A stretch of DNA of 64,000 nt from Calonectria ilicicola. Lineage: Eukaryota > Ascomycota > Sordariomycetes > Hypocreales > Nectriaceae. Shown here in pieces: positions 35,301-46,617 of this stretch. Position 1 is the first letter of the stretch. Each line of letters starts with the position of its first letter. Under the pieces are notes generated by a model, which saw nothing but the letters and a program-made list of their open reading frames with translations, made no database searches and was not told the origin of the DNA. Position numbers and translations under genes: made by a program. The stretch lies in assembly GCA_020809705.1 (NCBI GenBank), contig CP085827.1, positions 6,014,001 through 6,078,000 of the forward strand, in the 5' to 3' direction.

Positions 35301-36307
35301 ACCCTCTCACTGCTAACACCCTCGCTACAAACCCTCTCACTACAAGCGAGTTTACTACAAGCCAGCTGACTACAAACCCGCTGACTACAAACTCGCTCAC
35401 CACGAACCCTCTCACCACAAACTCGCTGACCACGAACCCGCTCGCCACGAACACCTACACCACACAGGTTGAAACAGTTCGAACTATCCAAAACGGTGAT
35501 GTTCGAAATAGCGTTGTCCAGAACAGCCATGATGAGAGCCTAGTCAAGGTTGTTTCTCCACACCCAACCCTATTCCAGCAGCTAGAGGTTCAATCGAGCA
35601 GCTCGCGGACCATTGTCGAACTTCTGGCCAAACTCGGATCGCAGACGGACATCAACGATCTCGTAGCCTACATTGACACCCAAGACCGCAGCAAGGTGAC
35701 TGTGGCAGCCATTGTCGAGAATGTTCGTTCCATTTATGAGCGCGTCGCGGCCACCAACTACGAGACCATCGACCAGATTCACACCCTCGCGCAGCTTCAG
35801 ACTTTGCGCTCCCGCCAGGCGGGCCAGGGCAAGGTGACACCGCATGCCTTCCTCAAGAGCACCTTGAACACAGTCTCTCGCGCCCACAACTATTCAATTG
35901 GTGGAAGGGATGTTCCCCAGGGCATTGCTGACAGACACGAGGCTTCCCTTGAGAAGATTAGAGGCTACACTACTGGTCTGAAGGCTAAGCTTGCCGAGGC
36001 CAGCGTTCAGTCTGACATGTCAAAGACGCAAAAAGTTGGTTTCGTCATTGCCACTCTTGAGAGCATCGAGAAGGCCCTGCAGGAGCTGTTGGCCGGTGTC
36101 AATAGGGTGTCGGAGATCCTCGTTGAGATGAAGCAGAGGTGTGAGAAACACGTGGGCCAACTAGATTCCGCTGCGCCTCTGGCCTTTGACCACAGCCACG
36201 CTTCTGAGGTGGACGCTGAGTGGCAGCACGTGGAGAGTGCCTGCGAGAAGTGGCTGGACGTGTTCAATGACCAGGGAATTTCTCCCATTTCTTACCGCGA
36301 ATTTTGA
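32358..36307 (+). CDS. large uncharacterised protein (1279 residues) with pentapeptide repeats
   Basis: Three exons: 32358-32459, 32513-32731 and 32789-36307, with introns of 53 nt (GTATGA...CAAAG) and 57 nt (GTAATT...CTAAC...GCAG), both phase 0. The N-terminal part (to about residue 380) has the alternating pattern of a beta-rich, propeller-like domain (GDNIMYINGKREPQTESTW, GHFYMAVGTEVW, GRVFALRGGFTASNEFVEL). The middle is acidic and Thr/Val-rich (EVETKTTEKVTTESKVEIVE). The C-terminal half is mostly helical with likely coiled coils (KDVLVLENKLRALGHELQDI). Residues ~838-893 form a TTNPL-type repeat. There is no signal peptide and no membrane helix. I do not recognise a family with a known function. 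The codon use is GC-rich and even, as in highly expressed genes. Confidence 0.85.
35300..35466 (+). repeat. 15-bp coding repeat (TTNPL/TTNSL pentapeptides)
   Basis: About 11 imperfect copies of a 15-nt unit within the 1279-residue protein gene. The units read NPLTA, NTLAT, NPLTT, SEFTT, SQLTT, NPLTT, NSLTT and so on, with NPL and NSL alternating in the centre. The repeat is in frame, so changes in copy number would alter the length but not the frame. Confidence 0.85.
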
Positions 36308-39300
36308 GGGGAGTGCCCTGTCGAGATGATGCAATCTAACGCCTTCTTCTGTGCCCATACGCAGGCACTGCCACGCGCGGTCGCGTCCTCGGCCGCATGT
36401 CGACGGGGATGCCTGCGTCCCCCGGTTTCCTTTGTTGAAAACACTCCTTGATAAGTCCCTTTGTATGGGTTGGTAGTTTGTGATTTCAGTAGTTTTAATA
36501 TATACTTTGTGTTTGTTGAGAATGTCTGTCTGTATTGATGCGTGTAATGTGAAAGATGTGAGCTAAGCGCTATAAATTTAGGGAGGATGCCCCGCGTGAC
36601 GCCCCCGGAAGGATCTGAATGCAGTGGCGATGCAACCGTGTAAATAAGGTGGTAAATTATTGCCCAAAGAGGTTTATATCTATGCTATCCGAATGAACAA
36701 CGCATATCCCTTCCATATTTATCCATCGCGGGACCCAAACGAGCACGGTTCAAGGTTCATGGCCCCCATGAGAGCGGCCAAAGAGAGGACCAGCCCTCCA
36801 ATATAAAGACCGGATAGAACCAGGAGAGTGCAGCTACATCTATTGGCGAGTGTGAAGATCCTCCCCGTATTTATTCTGAGTATATTTTGACCTCTGTGGT
36901 CAATGAAGATATTTACTGTTCTCTTTGTAAGTGCTTGAATCATGCCAAATGTGGTATTTTTGTTTGCCTACCTGCTTGTCGACGGAGCGCCCGAGACATG
37001 CATCACCATCGCCCACATTGCGATGTCCCCCAATCATTTGCCACTACATTCAGCTTTTCCAAATCTTTTGGTTCGGAGCGCCGTGTTTTTCGGTATTTTT
37101 GGGCGACCTCTGTGTTCTGGGGGCCAAGAAAAACTCGGACACGGAACTTGAGCGTTCTGAATTTGTACTTGAGCGATTTTGATTTGAAGTGCATCCGTGA
37201 ACGAGGCCTCGCGGGCTCCTTTGACGGGCAGCCACCCATACTGGAGAAGGTGGTGTTGGAGTAGGTAAACTCGCTTAGTTGTTTGGCGTCACTCATTTGT
37301 GAAATTGGATTCAAGTTGGGAGCATACAAGGCACAATGAAGATATCAGTGAAAAGACCGGACGGAAGGAGGGGTGGAATGACCAAATATAAGTAAACCAC
37401 GGCGTTCCACGATTTCTGCGCTGTCTAAGGGTCTAGAACACTCGTGGCTGCGACCAGTCGTTCACTTGTCGAAGCAAACACACCCGACATTTTGTGTATC
37501 GCATGTTGGCGCGTCATCCGCCTTTGATGACACACCCACACGCATCCCACCAGACACAGCCGCCCTAGATAGCTACCCCTTAGTCTTCCGAAACTGGAAA
37601 TTGGGGGCTGCAGGATGCGAGACAAGGTAGGGATGCTGTACATCAAGCAATTGGAACAAATGTGGAGAGCGTGCGCGCCAGATCAAACACGGTCTAAATG
37701 ACTCTGCAGAATTATAGCATGGATTTCCTTGTTTGTATTTAATAACTAGATAGACCATATCGTTCGCAATTCACCAGTTATCCAGCAACCTGTACCTCAT
37801 CAACAAGAACTGAAGCAGGTGACGCTTACAGGTATCAAAAAGCGTGGCTTGTTTCACTTTGTGAGGCTGTGATTGGCTGAAGTGAGGAATGTGGTGTGGA
37901 AGGATGGCTCTACATCTTATGTCAGAGTGTCAGAACGTGAGAAAGGCGGAAAAGAAAAAGAAAACGGTAGCGCCTGTGGGAGCCGTGGCTGGAGCAGAAC
38001 CAAACAATGAAAAGCGACCATTGAATCCCGAGAGGCGATGGCGGAACCATGAGAGACGCTAAGAAGCAATCGCCCCCATGTCATGGATCTCCAAGACGAG
38101 CTGATTTTGATGCTTCAGATGATCAGGTTGCATTTTTTTACTATCAATAACTTTTGCATCACCTCCCCAACGTATAGCCAGCCAATCGCTTCGCATCCAA
38201 AAACAAGACAGTGGCATGCATTGAGATAAAAACTGCTCGATTCAGCCTTACTAAAAACCATCCCTAAGGCTCTTGCTTCCTGTTTTGATTGTGGCCGAGG
38301 GGCGGGATGAATTACCTCAGCCAGTACAAAATATTAAATGATGTCTTGCCATTGACGGCTACAGTAGAACTGAAATGAACGCTCTGCTAATGCGCATTGC
38401 AATGCTAAGCCATATTCCCTTTGGAAACTCTCAGCAAGGCGGAGTAAATTCGTATCAAAGATTTATCTTGACTAGTCTCACATTGCAACTCAAATGCATT
38501 TGAAGCATTCCCCGACCACACATCTATGACGTCATCACTCAGGCATTTCTCATTCTGCGTCAAGACACAGTTTTGGTCTCCTCATCACTTGCATGGTATC
38601 AAGGAGTGGAAGGCAGATTTATTCTGTCGTAAATAAATCCACGCCACGCAACAGTACATGCCCAACAAACGCTGTAGCGGATCGAACTAGCTAACAGACG
38701 AGGGCTACTTGGGCGGTGGGATTCTCTTCTGGAGTCTGAAAGCAGTAAGATTTTTCCTGGAGCTTGGACCAATGCTTGGGCAGTTATGATTATGAGCAAA
38801 ACTGTGTGAGACGGCGTTATCCGTGACATTTTTGTGTCATATTTGCCACACGTTTACCAGTGGCGCTGGTGAGATCCGCACAGTATTAGATGTTCTACAA
38901 ATGATGAAAGGTAGCAAAGGTTTCCACCGCCGGCCAAGCACCCGAGTTTGAGCAAAGATAATGTTTCTTACTGTGATATTCCGACGGAACTTCCGTCCAA
39001 AACCTCCGGGTACATGGACCTCAAAGTTCTACCATTTACTTCAGGGTAAAGTTCCTTGAAATTTAGATACCAATGCAGGCTGGTCATCGCCTCGAATATT
39101 CCATGAGGAAAAAATACTCATTAATCACCCCTTCTTGAGCCATGCACTAACATCTTCAGGTTGACTTTTTAGGATTTCGTTGGCGTCAAAAATGGCAGCT
39201 TGGATTTCTTTTTCGCTAGGTTATTGGATCGGATTAGCAGTGTGAATTTACGTCTGAGCGAGTATGCATCTAATGCTTTTGATATTCACATTTTGCCTAA

Positions 39301-39692
39301 CTGTCTGTTCACCACTTGATTCACCCATCAAGTCAAACGCCTCATTCACAGTTAAGAGATCCGCAAATGCTAGAACCTTTTGTTGATTGTCCTGGGATCG
39401 GTAATAATCTTGGCTACATATTTCCTAACATCGAGTAACGAAGGGAAAGCGTTCGGCACAGTACCATCACCGGGAACAATCCCCGTGGCTAACTTCTGAG
39501 TGCTATAAACCACATAACACCTCGTAGAGCTGGGGTTCCAAAATTACATGGCACTTGGAAGCCGGATGTTGGTTTGTCATACGACGTAAGCAACCGCGAT
39601 GTTCTGGAATCAACAAAGGCTGGCTTTTCTCCACGGAACAAATATTGATGGCCAATCAAGCACGGATTTAACCTTTTATCCACCTGTCCCAA
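36308..39692 (+). other. 3.4-kb gene-poor region
   Basis: This lies between the 3' ends of the large protein gene (+) and the sugar transporter gene (-), so both genes converge on it. The longest frames (36887-37264 plus, 37003-37329 minus) overlap each other and have no recognised domain. I see no tRNA, repeat or transposon signature. It may hold long 3' UTRs, a non-coding RNA or decayed sequence. Confidence 0.4.
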
Positions 39693-41370
39693 TTATACGC
39701 TGTCGTCACTCATCAAGACATTCTCGCGCTCAGTATGAGATGCTTTGACTTCTTCATCAACACCAAAGCCGTACTCGCGCGCTTTCTCGTGCACTTCATG
39801 ATCCTGAAGCTGGGGAAGTTCTTCAGCCGCTTTGACGTAACTGATATTCTCTTGGTGGCCCTTGGCGAAAATGAGATCAATCTCTTCCAGGGAGCGACCT
39901 GCCGTCTCAGGGTAGTAGAAATAGATGATGGGAAAAAAGATGGCATTCATGGCTGCAAAGAAGAGATATGTGCCCCAGCCAGATGTTCCAGTGCCCTTTA
40001 TCATGACTGGCGTAATCATGACGATGAAAAAGTTCCACAGCCAGTTTGAGACGGTTGAGGTAGCATTTGCCTTCGCCCTAGTCTTGAGAGGGTTGATCTC
40101 GGCGGGATAAAGCCACGGGAGAGGCAGCCAGGTAGCGCCGAAGAAAGCAATGTAGGTAAACAAACCGACGGCTGCACCTCTTGCAGCTTCTGGTGTGCCA
40201 GGAAGCAATGCGGCGAATGTGATGACCATGGAAAGACATTGGCCAACGGTGCCAATAAGGAACAACTTGCGCCGACCGATACGTTCAACAGCGAACCAGG
40301 ATGTTGTCGCAAAAATGGCGTAAATCACCATGTTGACACCACCAAGCAAAAGCGCGAGGTTATGAGAAGTGCCGATTGAAGTTTGAAACAGGATGGGGAA
40401 GTAGTAGATGACGGCGTTGCAACCGGAGAGCTGCTGCATCATCTGAGAAGAGGCACCGAGGATAAGACGTCGCAAGTGCTGAGTCTTGCCGCCGGTAATA
40501 AGAGAAGACATGGGAGTCTGGCCCCCATCATTCCCAGCGGCCCGGAGAGCAGCCTTAATGGCAGTAATTTGTGTCAAAACTTCGACGTCATCGCGCGGTT
40601 TGCCGGCGAGAGCAGCCAGCACAGTAGATGCTTCGTCGTGGCGGTCTTTGCTCAAAAGCCAGCGAGGAGATTCAGGTAGTTTGATCATCAAGCCGAGCAC
40701 AATAAGTGCAAAGAAGCACTGGAACGCGATGGGAAATCTCCAAACGAAAGGGTCAGGGCCGTATGTACAGCCATAATCGATCCAATACGCAATCAGTGTT
40801 CCAATGGCAACATTACCACCCTCAATGCAAATGAGCTTGCCACGGTTGTGCGAGGAACTGCACTCTGCTTGATACGTTGGAACGGTCGAAGTGTTGACTG
40901 GGAGCGCCAGTATTAGGATTGACTCAAGGCATTCAAGGGCTCTAGTGGGGGTGCTTACTTCCATTGCCGATTCCTGTGATGCATCGTCCGATAATAAATT
41001 GAGCCGTAGCTCCTCTTGATGGCGGGACGGACGCGATTTGGACAATAACGCCGATTATCATAATAGTAGCTCCGAGAAAGATGGACTTGCGGCGACCGAG
41101 GCGATCGCCAAAGGTGAGAATAAAGACCGCACCAAGGAAGCAACCGACCGCGTAGATGGAAGTTACGAAACCCTCATACGTGCTATCGTTGTCGACTTCG
41201 GGGAAGTCATGAACAAAGGCAGGTGCCGAGATAATTCCAGACATGACGCCTTGATCGTATCCGAATAGCAGAAAGTCCGTAGTTGCAACGGCTGTGATGA
41301 GCATCTGGAGGCCCTTGCCGGTCCTACCCCAGTATGTGGGCACGCCGGCTTCGTTGTCGACGTGAGCCAT
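39693..41370 (-). CDS. MFS sugar transporter (hexose/lactose permease type)
   Basis: Two exons, 41370-40959 and 40897-39693, with a 61-nt intron (GTAAGC...CCCAG) that interrupts the signature GIGNGINTSTVPTYQAECS; 538 residues. Sugar-porter motifs are GYDQGVMSGIISAP in the first helix region, FGDRLGRRKSIFLGA (loop 2-3), PESPRWLLSKDRHDEA (before the central loop), a helix-7-type segment QQLSGCNAVIYYFPILFQ, ERIGRRKLFLIG (loop 8-9) and YPETAGRSLEEIDLIF at the end of helix 12. Twelve membrane segments are expected, with both ends cytosolic. Family members move sugars by proton symport or facilitated diffusion; the sugar cannot be told from sequence. Confidence 0.93.
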
Positions 41371-42750
41371 TGTGGATGAACAAATCTTATCGTTCTCAAT
41401 GTATTTCTGCTGATATCAGGCCTTTTTAGTGATGAAGTTGATAGTTTGATTCCAGGTCGTCCAGGGAAGACATCGTAGTCGAGACCAGGTTTTCATATAC
41501 GCACAGCGAAGCTGTTTTTGCTGACATGATGGCGAATGCCTGCCAAGAAGTAAATCTGGAGTCTACGTGGGTACACCGAGTAATGACCGAATGCGATTTC
41601 GTCATCGAGATCATGGCAAACTATAGAGATTTGACGTTTGTTATCGCGCAGCCGAGGATGACGGGAGTATTAGGCATCCTGAGCAACCCCAGTTGACCCA
41701 GTTGTTGACCCAGTTGTTGACCCAGTTGTTGACCCAGTTGTTGACCCAGTTGTTGACCCAGTTGTCGGCCCAGCTGATGGGGCATGGCATTACGTCGAAG
41801 GATATTGGAGGGTCCGAAATACTAGAGAGGGAGAAATACCTCCAACGTGGGCGTTGGCCAATTTTGCTGATCAACGCTCAAATTGAAATTCTTTGATCAT
41901 CGGTGGTTCTGGTGGCGCCGCAAGGCCCGCTGTTGTGAGCGCCGTGGTTGCATTTATTCCCTATTAGTGGACCGGATCCCGGCACTCGTGGAGTTGTTGG
42001 ATGGGCCTTTTTTGACCTTGTCCCAATTTTTCTCCTCTTCAAGTTCTTGTTAGAAATCCTCTGCGACATTTAGAGGGTCAAAGCTTTGTGAACCCTTGAG
42101 GCCGGGGTCAGAGTGATCGCATCTGTACCTTATCTAGCTCATCTTCCGTGTCGTCAGCATACTGACGAGTCGCAGCAAGACCTGTCTTGCACTGATCCCA
42201 CACGGTGCACGCTGTGTTTTGGAACATCCGCGCTATGCTGCATGACATATACTCGTTCCTATCGAAGCCTAGAAAATAATTATGTCGAGTGCCTAAAAAG
42301 CTAGAAAATTTGCGAGCGATTGATTTATTTCAACTAGTCAATTCCAGGGTATTAAATTTGAACCGGTTCGTCTTGACATCACTGTGATGATGGAGATCCA
42401 CACATGACGTAGAACCCCATTTTCTCGGCCGAAGTACCCACCGCCTGGATGGTTGCGAAACAAGCCGCTAGTCATCGGGTGAAAGCTCGTTAGTTAGAAA
42501 AGATAAGCGTGGCAAGGCAGAGAAATGTTGGGCAGTGCAAAATTTTCTATTTTCCGAGCAGATTAATAACATTTGGTTACTCATTGACCGAAAATTTGAA
42601 TCTGTGGATGAGGTAAATTTTAACATTCGCATTTGCCTGTACTAGACGCGACAGCAGATGTCTACTTCGCTTTAAACGCACGCAGTGGATTTGCCCAATC
42701 AATCGAGTGTATCTACCTACAAGCTTCTAGACTAGATTAAGGAGAGCCTT
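41371..42750 (+). other. intergenic region with minisatellite
   Basis: Promoter side of the transporter and 3' flank of the monooxygenase gene. It contains the 12-bp tandem array described separately. Frames crossing the array encode simple NWVN or TQLL repeats and are not believed to be genes. Confidence 0.5.
41688..41780. repeat. 12-bp tandem repeat (minisatellite)
   Basis: Five perfect copies of CCCAGTTGTTGA (41697-41756) are flanked by one shortened copy (41688-41696) and two diverged copies (41757-41780). The whole array is about 7.75 units long. Confidence 0.95.
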
Positions 42751-44405
42751 TTAGAATATCGTGAACTGTTCAAGCCCGCCGTCGAGAGCTTCGTTAATAT
42801 ACTTGGTGTACTCGGGTAAGCCGCCAAGAAAGTTGAGCATCTCTATAAAAGTGTTAACATCTGGTTTCACAACAATGATCAGTACTTACCCTCAGGCTTG
42901 CCTGGGATGTTGCTGCCCATAAACTCAGACTTGGTTTGAGAGTACAGAGTCGTGTTCCCAATTTGATGAACGAGCTCCCTCCATTCGTTCTCCGCTTTGA
43001 CGGTGGCATCTATATGTTGGCATTTCTGATCTTGAAGGTGGATAATTGTGTTTGCAATCCAGTCGCCTTGGACCTCTGCACAGGTGGGACCGTTGCAAAA
43101 CTCCGTTGGGCTTTGGGGTCCATATAGAAACATCATGTTTGGAAAGCCAGCCGTCATTAATCCTAGTTGAGTAAAGATTCCATTCTCCCACTTCTCCCTC
43201 AAGGAAACACCCTCGATTCCTTTAATATCGATGGACAAGAGACCTCCAGTGACCGAATCGAACCCAGTGGCAAAGATGAGGACATCCAGGGGCCGAAGTT
43301 TTCCATCTCTTGTGACAACCCCATCTGGAACCACTTTAACAAGAGGATTAATATTGATGTCAATCAGATCAACGTTTTCTTGGTTGTACACTTCGTAGTA
43401 TCGCTGCTCCAGCGCGAGCCTCTTTGTTCCGAAATGGTAGGTTGATGTTGGAGGTGCGAGAATCTCAGCGACCCCAGGCTTCTCCAGTCGCGGCAATGTC
43501 TTGTTGCGCCAAAATTTGTACGCGTACTCGCTGGCTTTTGGATCTAATATGACGTCATGAAATGTCTCCAGACAAATAGAATTTCCTCCTTTTCTCCAAA
43601 TGTGTTCAAAATGAGCTTCTCTTTCCTCATCAGATACTGCAACAGCGGACTTGGGACTCGGTTCAACATCAAACCCAAAAAATGTTGTTTTGCGTTGCTC
43701 AAAAGTCTTTGGATATTCCGATTTGATTTGATTTTCATCATTTAGTAGTGCTTGGCGCATTGGGATCGCGTAGGTTGGGCTTCTCTGGAAAACAGTCAAG
43801 TGGCCCACTTCAGCCGACACATCTTGAATGATTTGTATGCCACTTGGTCCTGTGCCGACTATACCAACGCGTTTATCCTTGAAATTTATACCACTCTGGG
43901 GCCATTTCGAGGTATGACAGGAAAACCCGGCAAAGGTTGTCACGCCATCAATCGTTGGAACATATGGCTTGGAAGCAAAGCCAGTACAGAGGAGTAGGTA
44001 GCGAGCTGTGCGACGGGCGCCGGCATTGTCGACAACATCCCAGCGATTGTTTCGTTGGTCGAATTGGGCGGAAATGACGCGGGTGTTGAAAACAATGTCT
44101 CTCTTCAAGTCCAATTTACACTCAACATGATCAAAGTATCGACGGATCTCGTCTCTGCCAGGATACTTTTCCGACCATGTCCAATCACGCCAGATGCGCT
44201 CATCTGAAAACTCGTAAAGGGGTACAGGAGTATCTGCACGAGCACCTCTATAGCAGTTCCAGAACCAAACGCCGCCGAGATCAGCAGCCTCATCAAGCAC
44301 TAAACATTTGAAACCAGCGTTGCGGAGCTTTTGCAGTAAGTAGCACCCACCAAAGCCACTACCCACAATAATGCAATCCAATTGAGAATCTGGATGTAGG
44401 GTCAT
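42751..44405 (-). CDS. Baeyer-Villiger-type flavin monooxygenase
   Basis: Two exons, 44405-42890 and 42842-42751, with a 47-nt intron (GTAAGT...TTATAG); 535 residues. The second exon restores the usual C-terminus (GKPEEMLNFLGGLPEYTKYI). The FAD motif IIVGSGFGGCYL (GSGFGG, residues 15-20) is followed by LGGVWFWNCYRGARAD. The Baeyer-Villiger fingerprint FxGxxxHxxxWP is present as FAGFSCHTSKWP (residues 158-169), and the NADPH motif GIVGTGPSG follows (184-189). The enzyme inserts oxygen next to a ketone to give esters or lactones, using NADPH and O2. No signal peptide is seen. The neighbours do not form a recognisable biosynthetic cluster, so a catabolic or detoxifying role is as likely as secondary metabolism. 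Confidence 0.94.
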
Positions 44406-44878
44406 CTCGATGACTTAAACTAGTCGATTTCATCGAAGGTCGAAATATCTCGAGGAAATTGTCTGAGCCCCGCCTCCGACGTTAAAAATTCGAGAGAATA
44501 GGCATGCATAATATTTGCTGAGTGAGAGATATAATGGGCAGCAATGGCTCTTTGAGTGGGCTGTTGTGGAACATATTTCGTAGCGCGTCTTTGGGCGCGA
44601 TGTTAGGTGGATTCCACGTCTCACAGTTTACGTGTCGGGCGCTGAACAGATCACACTATTTTTTGGGCGATAATTAGGCACGCATGCATGTTATACACAT
44701 CAATTCCAATTAAAATGTGACACGTTATCCGGATTTTCTGTTTAACGAGTTGCTGAAAAGCAAAAAAAAATACCGATTGATGCTTCACCAAATTTTTGTC
44801 AGCTATTCCGGATCTTCAAACAGGTCGAGTGTCCCTTGACTCACAAGAAAGTAATTCAGCAATACGGAATGAGAGCCA
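44406..44878 (-). other. promoter side of the monooxygenase gene
   Basis: 473 nt between two minus-strand genes. No gene or clear motif is seen; there is an A-run near 44762-44770. Confidence 0.4.
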
Positions 44879-45271
44879 TTAAATCCATCCAACTAATTGA
44901 GCGCCCAATCCCAAGCTCACAGGCAAAAACCCCCAGTGACCCCATTCCATGGCTCCAATCAAGGATCTGCTGATAAACCCATCAATCAATGCAATTGGTG
45001 TGGCTGCAAGGAGGGTGTAGCCTAGTGTCTTCCGGTCTGCAGTGTACCACACGGCAAGTGTTGTCAAAGTCAAGGTCAAGTTTCGTGCACCAGACATTCG
45101 GACGAGCGCATGAGCTATCTCCTTGTCGTCGTCTTCCGGGGGAGTCGGGAAGCCCAATAGTGATAGGGCATGGCCTGGCCGTAGAAGGGAGTTGATACCT
45201 ACGATGCCAGGCATGAGGCAGAGGGTAACAACTGCCGTAGCAGTGCGGTCGGTGGTTTGGATCGAAGGCAT
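44879..45271 (-). CDS. DUF4267 small membrane protein
   Basis: A single exon of 130 residues. The pattern is that of fungal and bacterial DUF4267 proteins: an N-terminal hydrophobic segment (TAVVTLCLMPGIVGINSLLRP), then the conserved ALVRMSGARNLTLTLTTLAVWY, a third hydrophobic segment (LGYTLLAATPIALIDGF), and a last one ending GHWGFLPVSLGLGAQLVGWI. About four membrane helices are expected. The family function is unknown. The start is the first ATG (45271). It lies on the same strand as the Baeyer-Villiger enzyme, 473 nt upstream of that gene's start, but fungi do not use operons, so a link is only possible. Confidence 0.85.
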   Translation of the reverse strand: MPSIQTTDRTATAVVTLCLMPGIVGINSLLRPGHALSLLGFPTPPEDDDKEIAHALVRMSGARNLTLTLTTLAVWYTADRKTLGYTLLAATPIALIDGFISRSLIGAMEWGHWGFLPVSLGLGAQLVGWI

Positions 45272-46617
45272 GTTGCTGTTAAGATTGAAGTATAATTAGA
45301 GCGATTAGAGTGAATGAAGACTGGTGATGTCAACGAGATGAATGAACGTGGCCGGACTTTGACGATGGTGGTTTTATTAGTGGCGTTTTCACTCCGTACC
45401 GTAGTTTTCCCTTACTAGCCCCGATCTACTCCCGGTTTAGTCCAATCATGTCTAGATTCGATGTCTGGTAGCAGTCTCATCGGCTCAACAATGATGCGCG
45501 CCCCTTTCTTTTGCATGCTGCACATTGCAGGCACAGCCCGGCGAAGGATTTTCCCATGATTCACGAAAGCACATCCACGCAGGCCATCTTACGTTCATTA
45601 TCACGTTAAGCCATTAGAGTCTAGGTTTACAGCAGAATCGCGCCGTTGATTGGTCTGTAAGGAGCGGTAGTGGCATTTGAGGCAGTGTTGCCAGAGCCTG
45701 GTGAGGCTATGTCTGACAGGCAGCGAATTGTTTGTCGGTATTTATCCCCACAAATGCCATATTTGGCTGATGATTGTCGCTAGTGGTGGCAGTGCTTAAA
45801 TAGCAGTGGAATATATATATATCTCCATTCTTCCACATCCATCGTCCTGGTCTTGAAGGTGATGTCGTGCTCCCTCCGTCCTCCTCACAACTGAATCTGA
45901 AGCCGTCCGCACACACGATGGCAATCGACTTGAGAAGTTTTCTATTATCTGTTTCTAATTTGATAAACCCGCCAAGCCATCATCAGAGGCTTTTCACTAT
46001 ATCACGCACTCGTCCTTCGTGCACGGAAGCACCGGGTTTTCAGTTCTAACCGCATGACCTCATTTATCGGCCATTTCCTAATGCGTTCCATGGCTAACAT
46101 GAGTCAACGTAGTGCATTAAGGCAACCAGCTCTAGGAAATAGGGTGGTCGCCTCGCACAATTGTGGTAGTTGCACCAATAACAATCGATATCCGTACGAA
46201 GTGGGTCGTTGATACTGAGCAATAAGAAGCCAAATTACAACACAATTTCAATCACTTGTCCTACTTTTGTCCCTGATGGGATGCACTTTGGGTCTCGAGC
46301 ACGCTCATTTGCGTCATTTCGCTGAATACGGTCCTAGGAATCAGACCCGTCGTTTTATCCTTATGCAGGGCGAAGTTGAGATCCGATATTTCCACTGGGA
46401 TGACGCGTCGATGGTGAACGAACGAATAGAGATGGTGTTATTCATTGCAGGTCTCCAGTTTGGTGGTTTAAGGGAATTAAGTGGAAAAAGGGATGTGCCA
46501 GGGACACTTCTTGCCCATCTCAAAAGAGCTTCGCCGGGCACATGCCAGTGCCAGCTTTGTACCAAATTCCTGCCATTTTTTACAGTTCATATTTGGAATT
46601 TTCAGACAGTAAAGAAA
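45272..46617 (+). other. intergenic region between DUF4267 and C2H2 genes
   Basis: Divergent promoter region. A short AT dinucleotide run lies at about 45809-45821. From 46276 an ATG opens a frame that is continuous with exon 1 of the zinc-finger gene; it could extend that protein by 114 residues, but its composition is unremarkable. Confidence 0.4.

Noticed and set aside
36719..37329. Minus-strand frames that might be a decayed P450 fragment (VRVFLGPQNTEVAQKYRKT)
   Set aside because: The similarity is faint and from memory only; no heme-binding Cys motif or helix I is visible nearby.
41641..41896. ORFs encoding repeated NWVN (minus) or TQLL (plus)
   Set aside because: They are only the translation of the 12-bp minisatellite; no start context or domain supports a gene.
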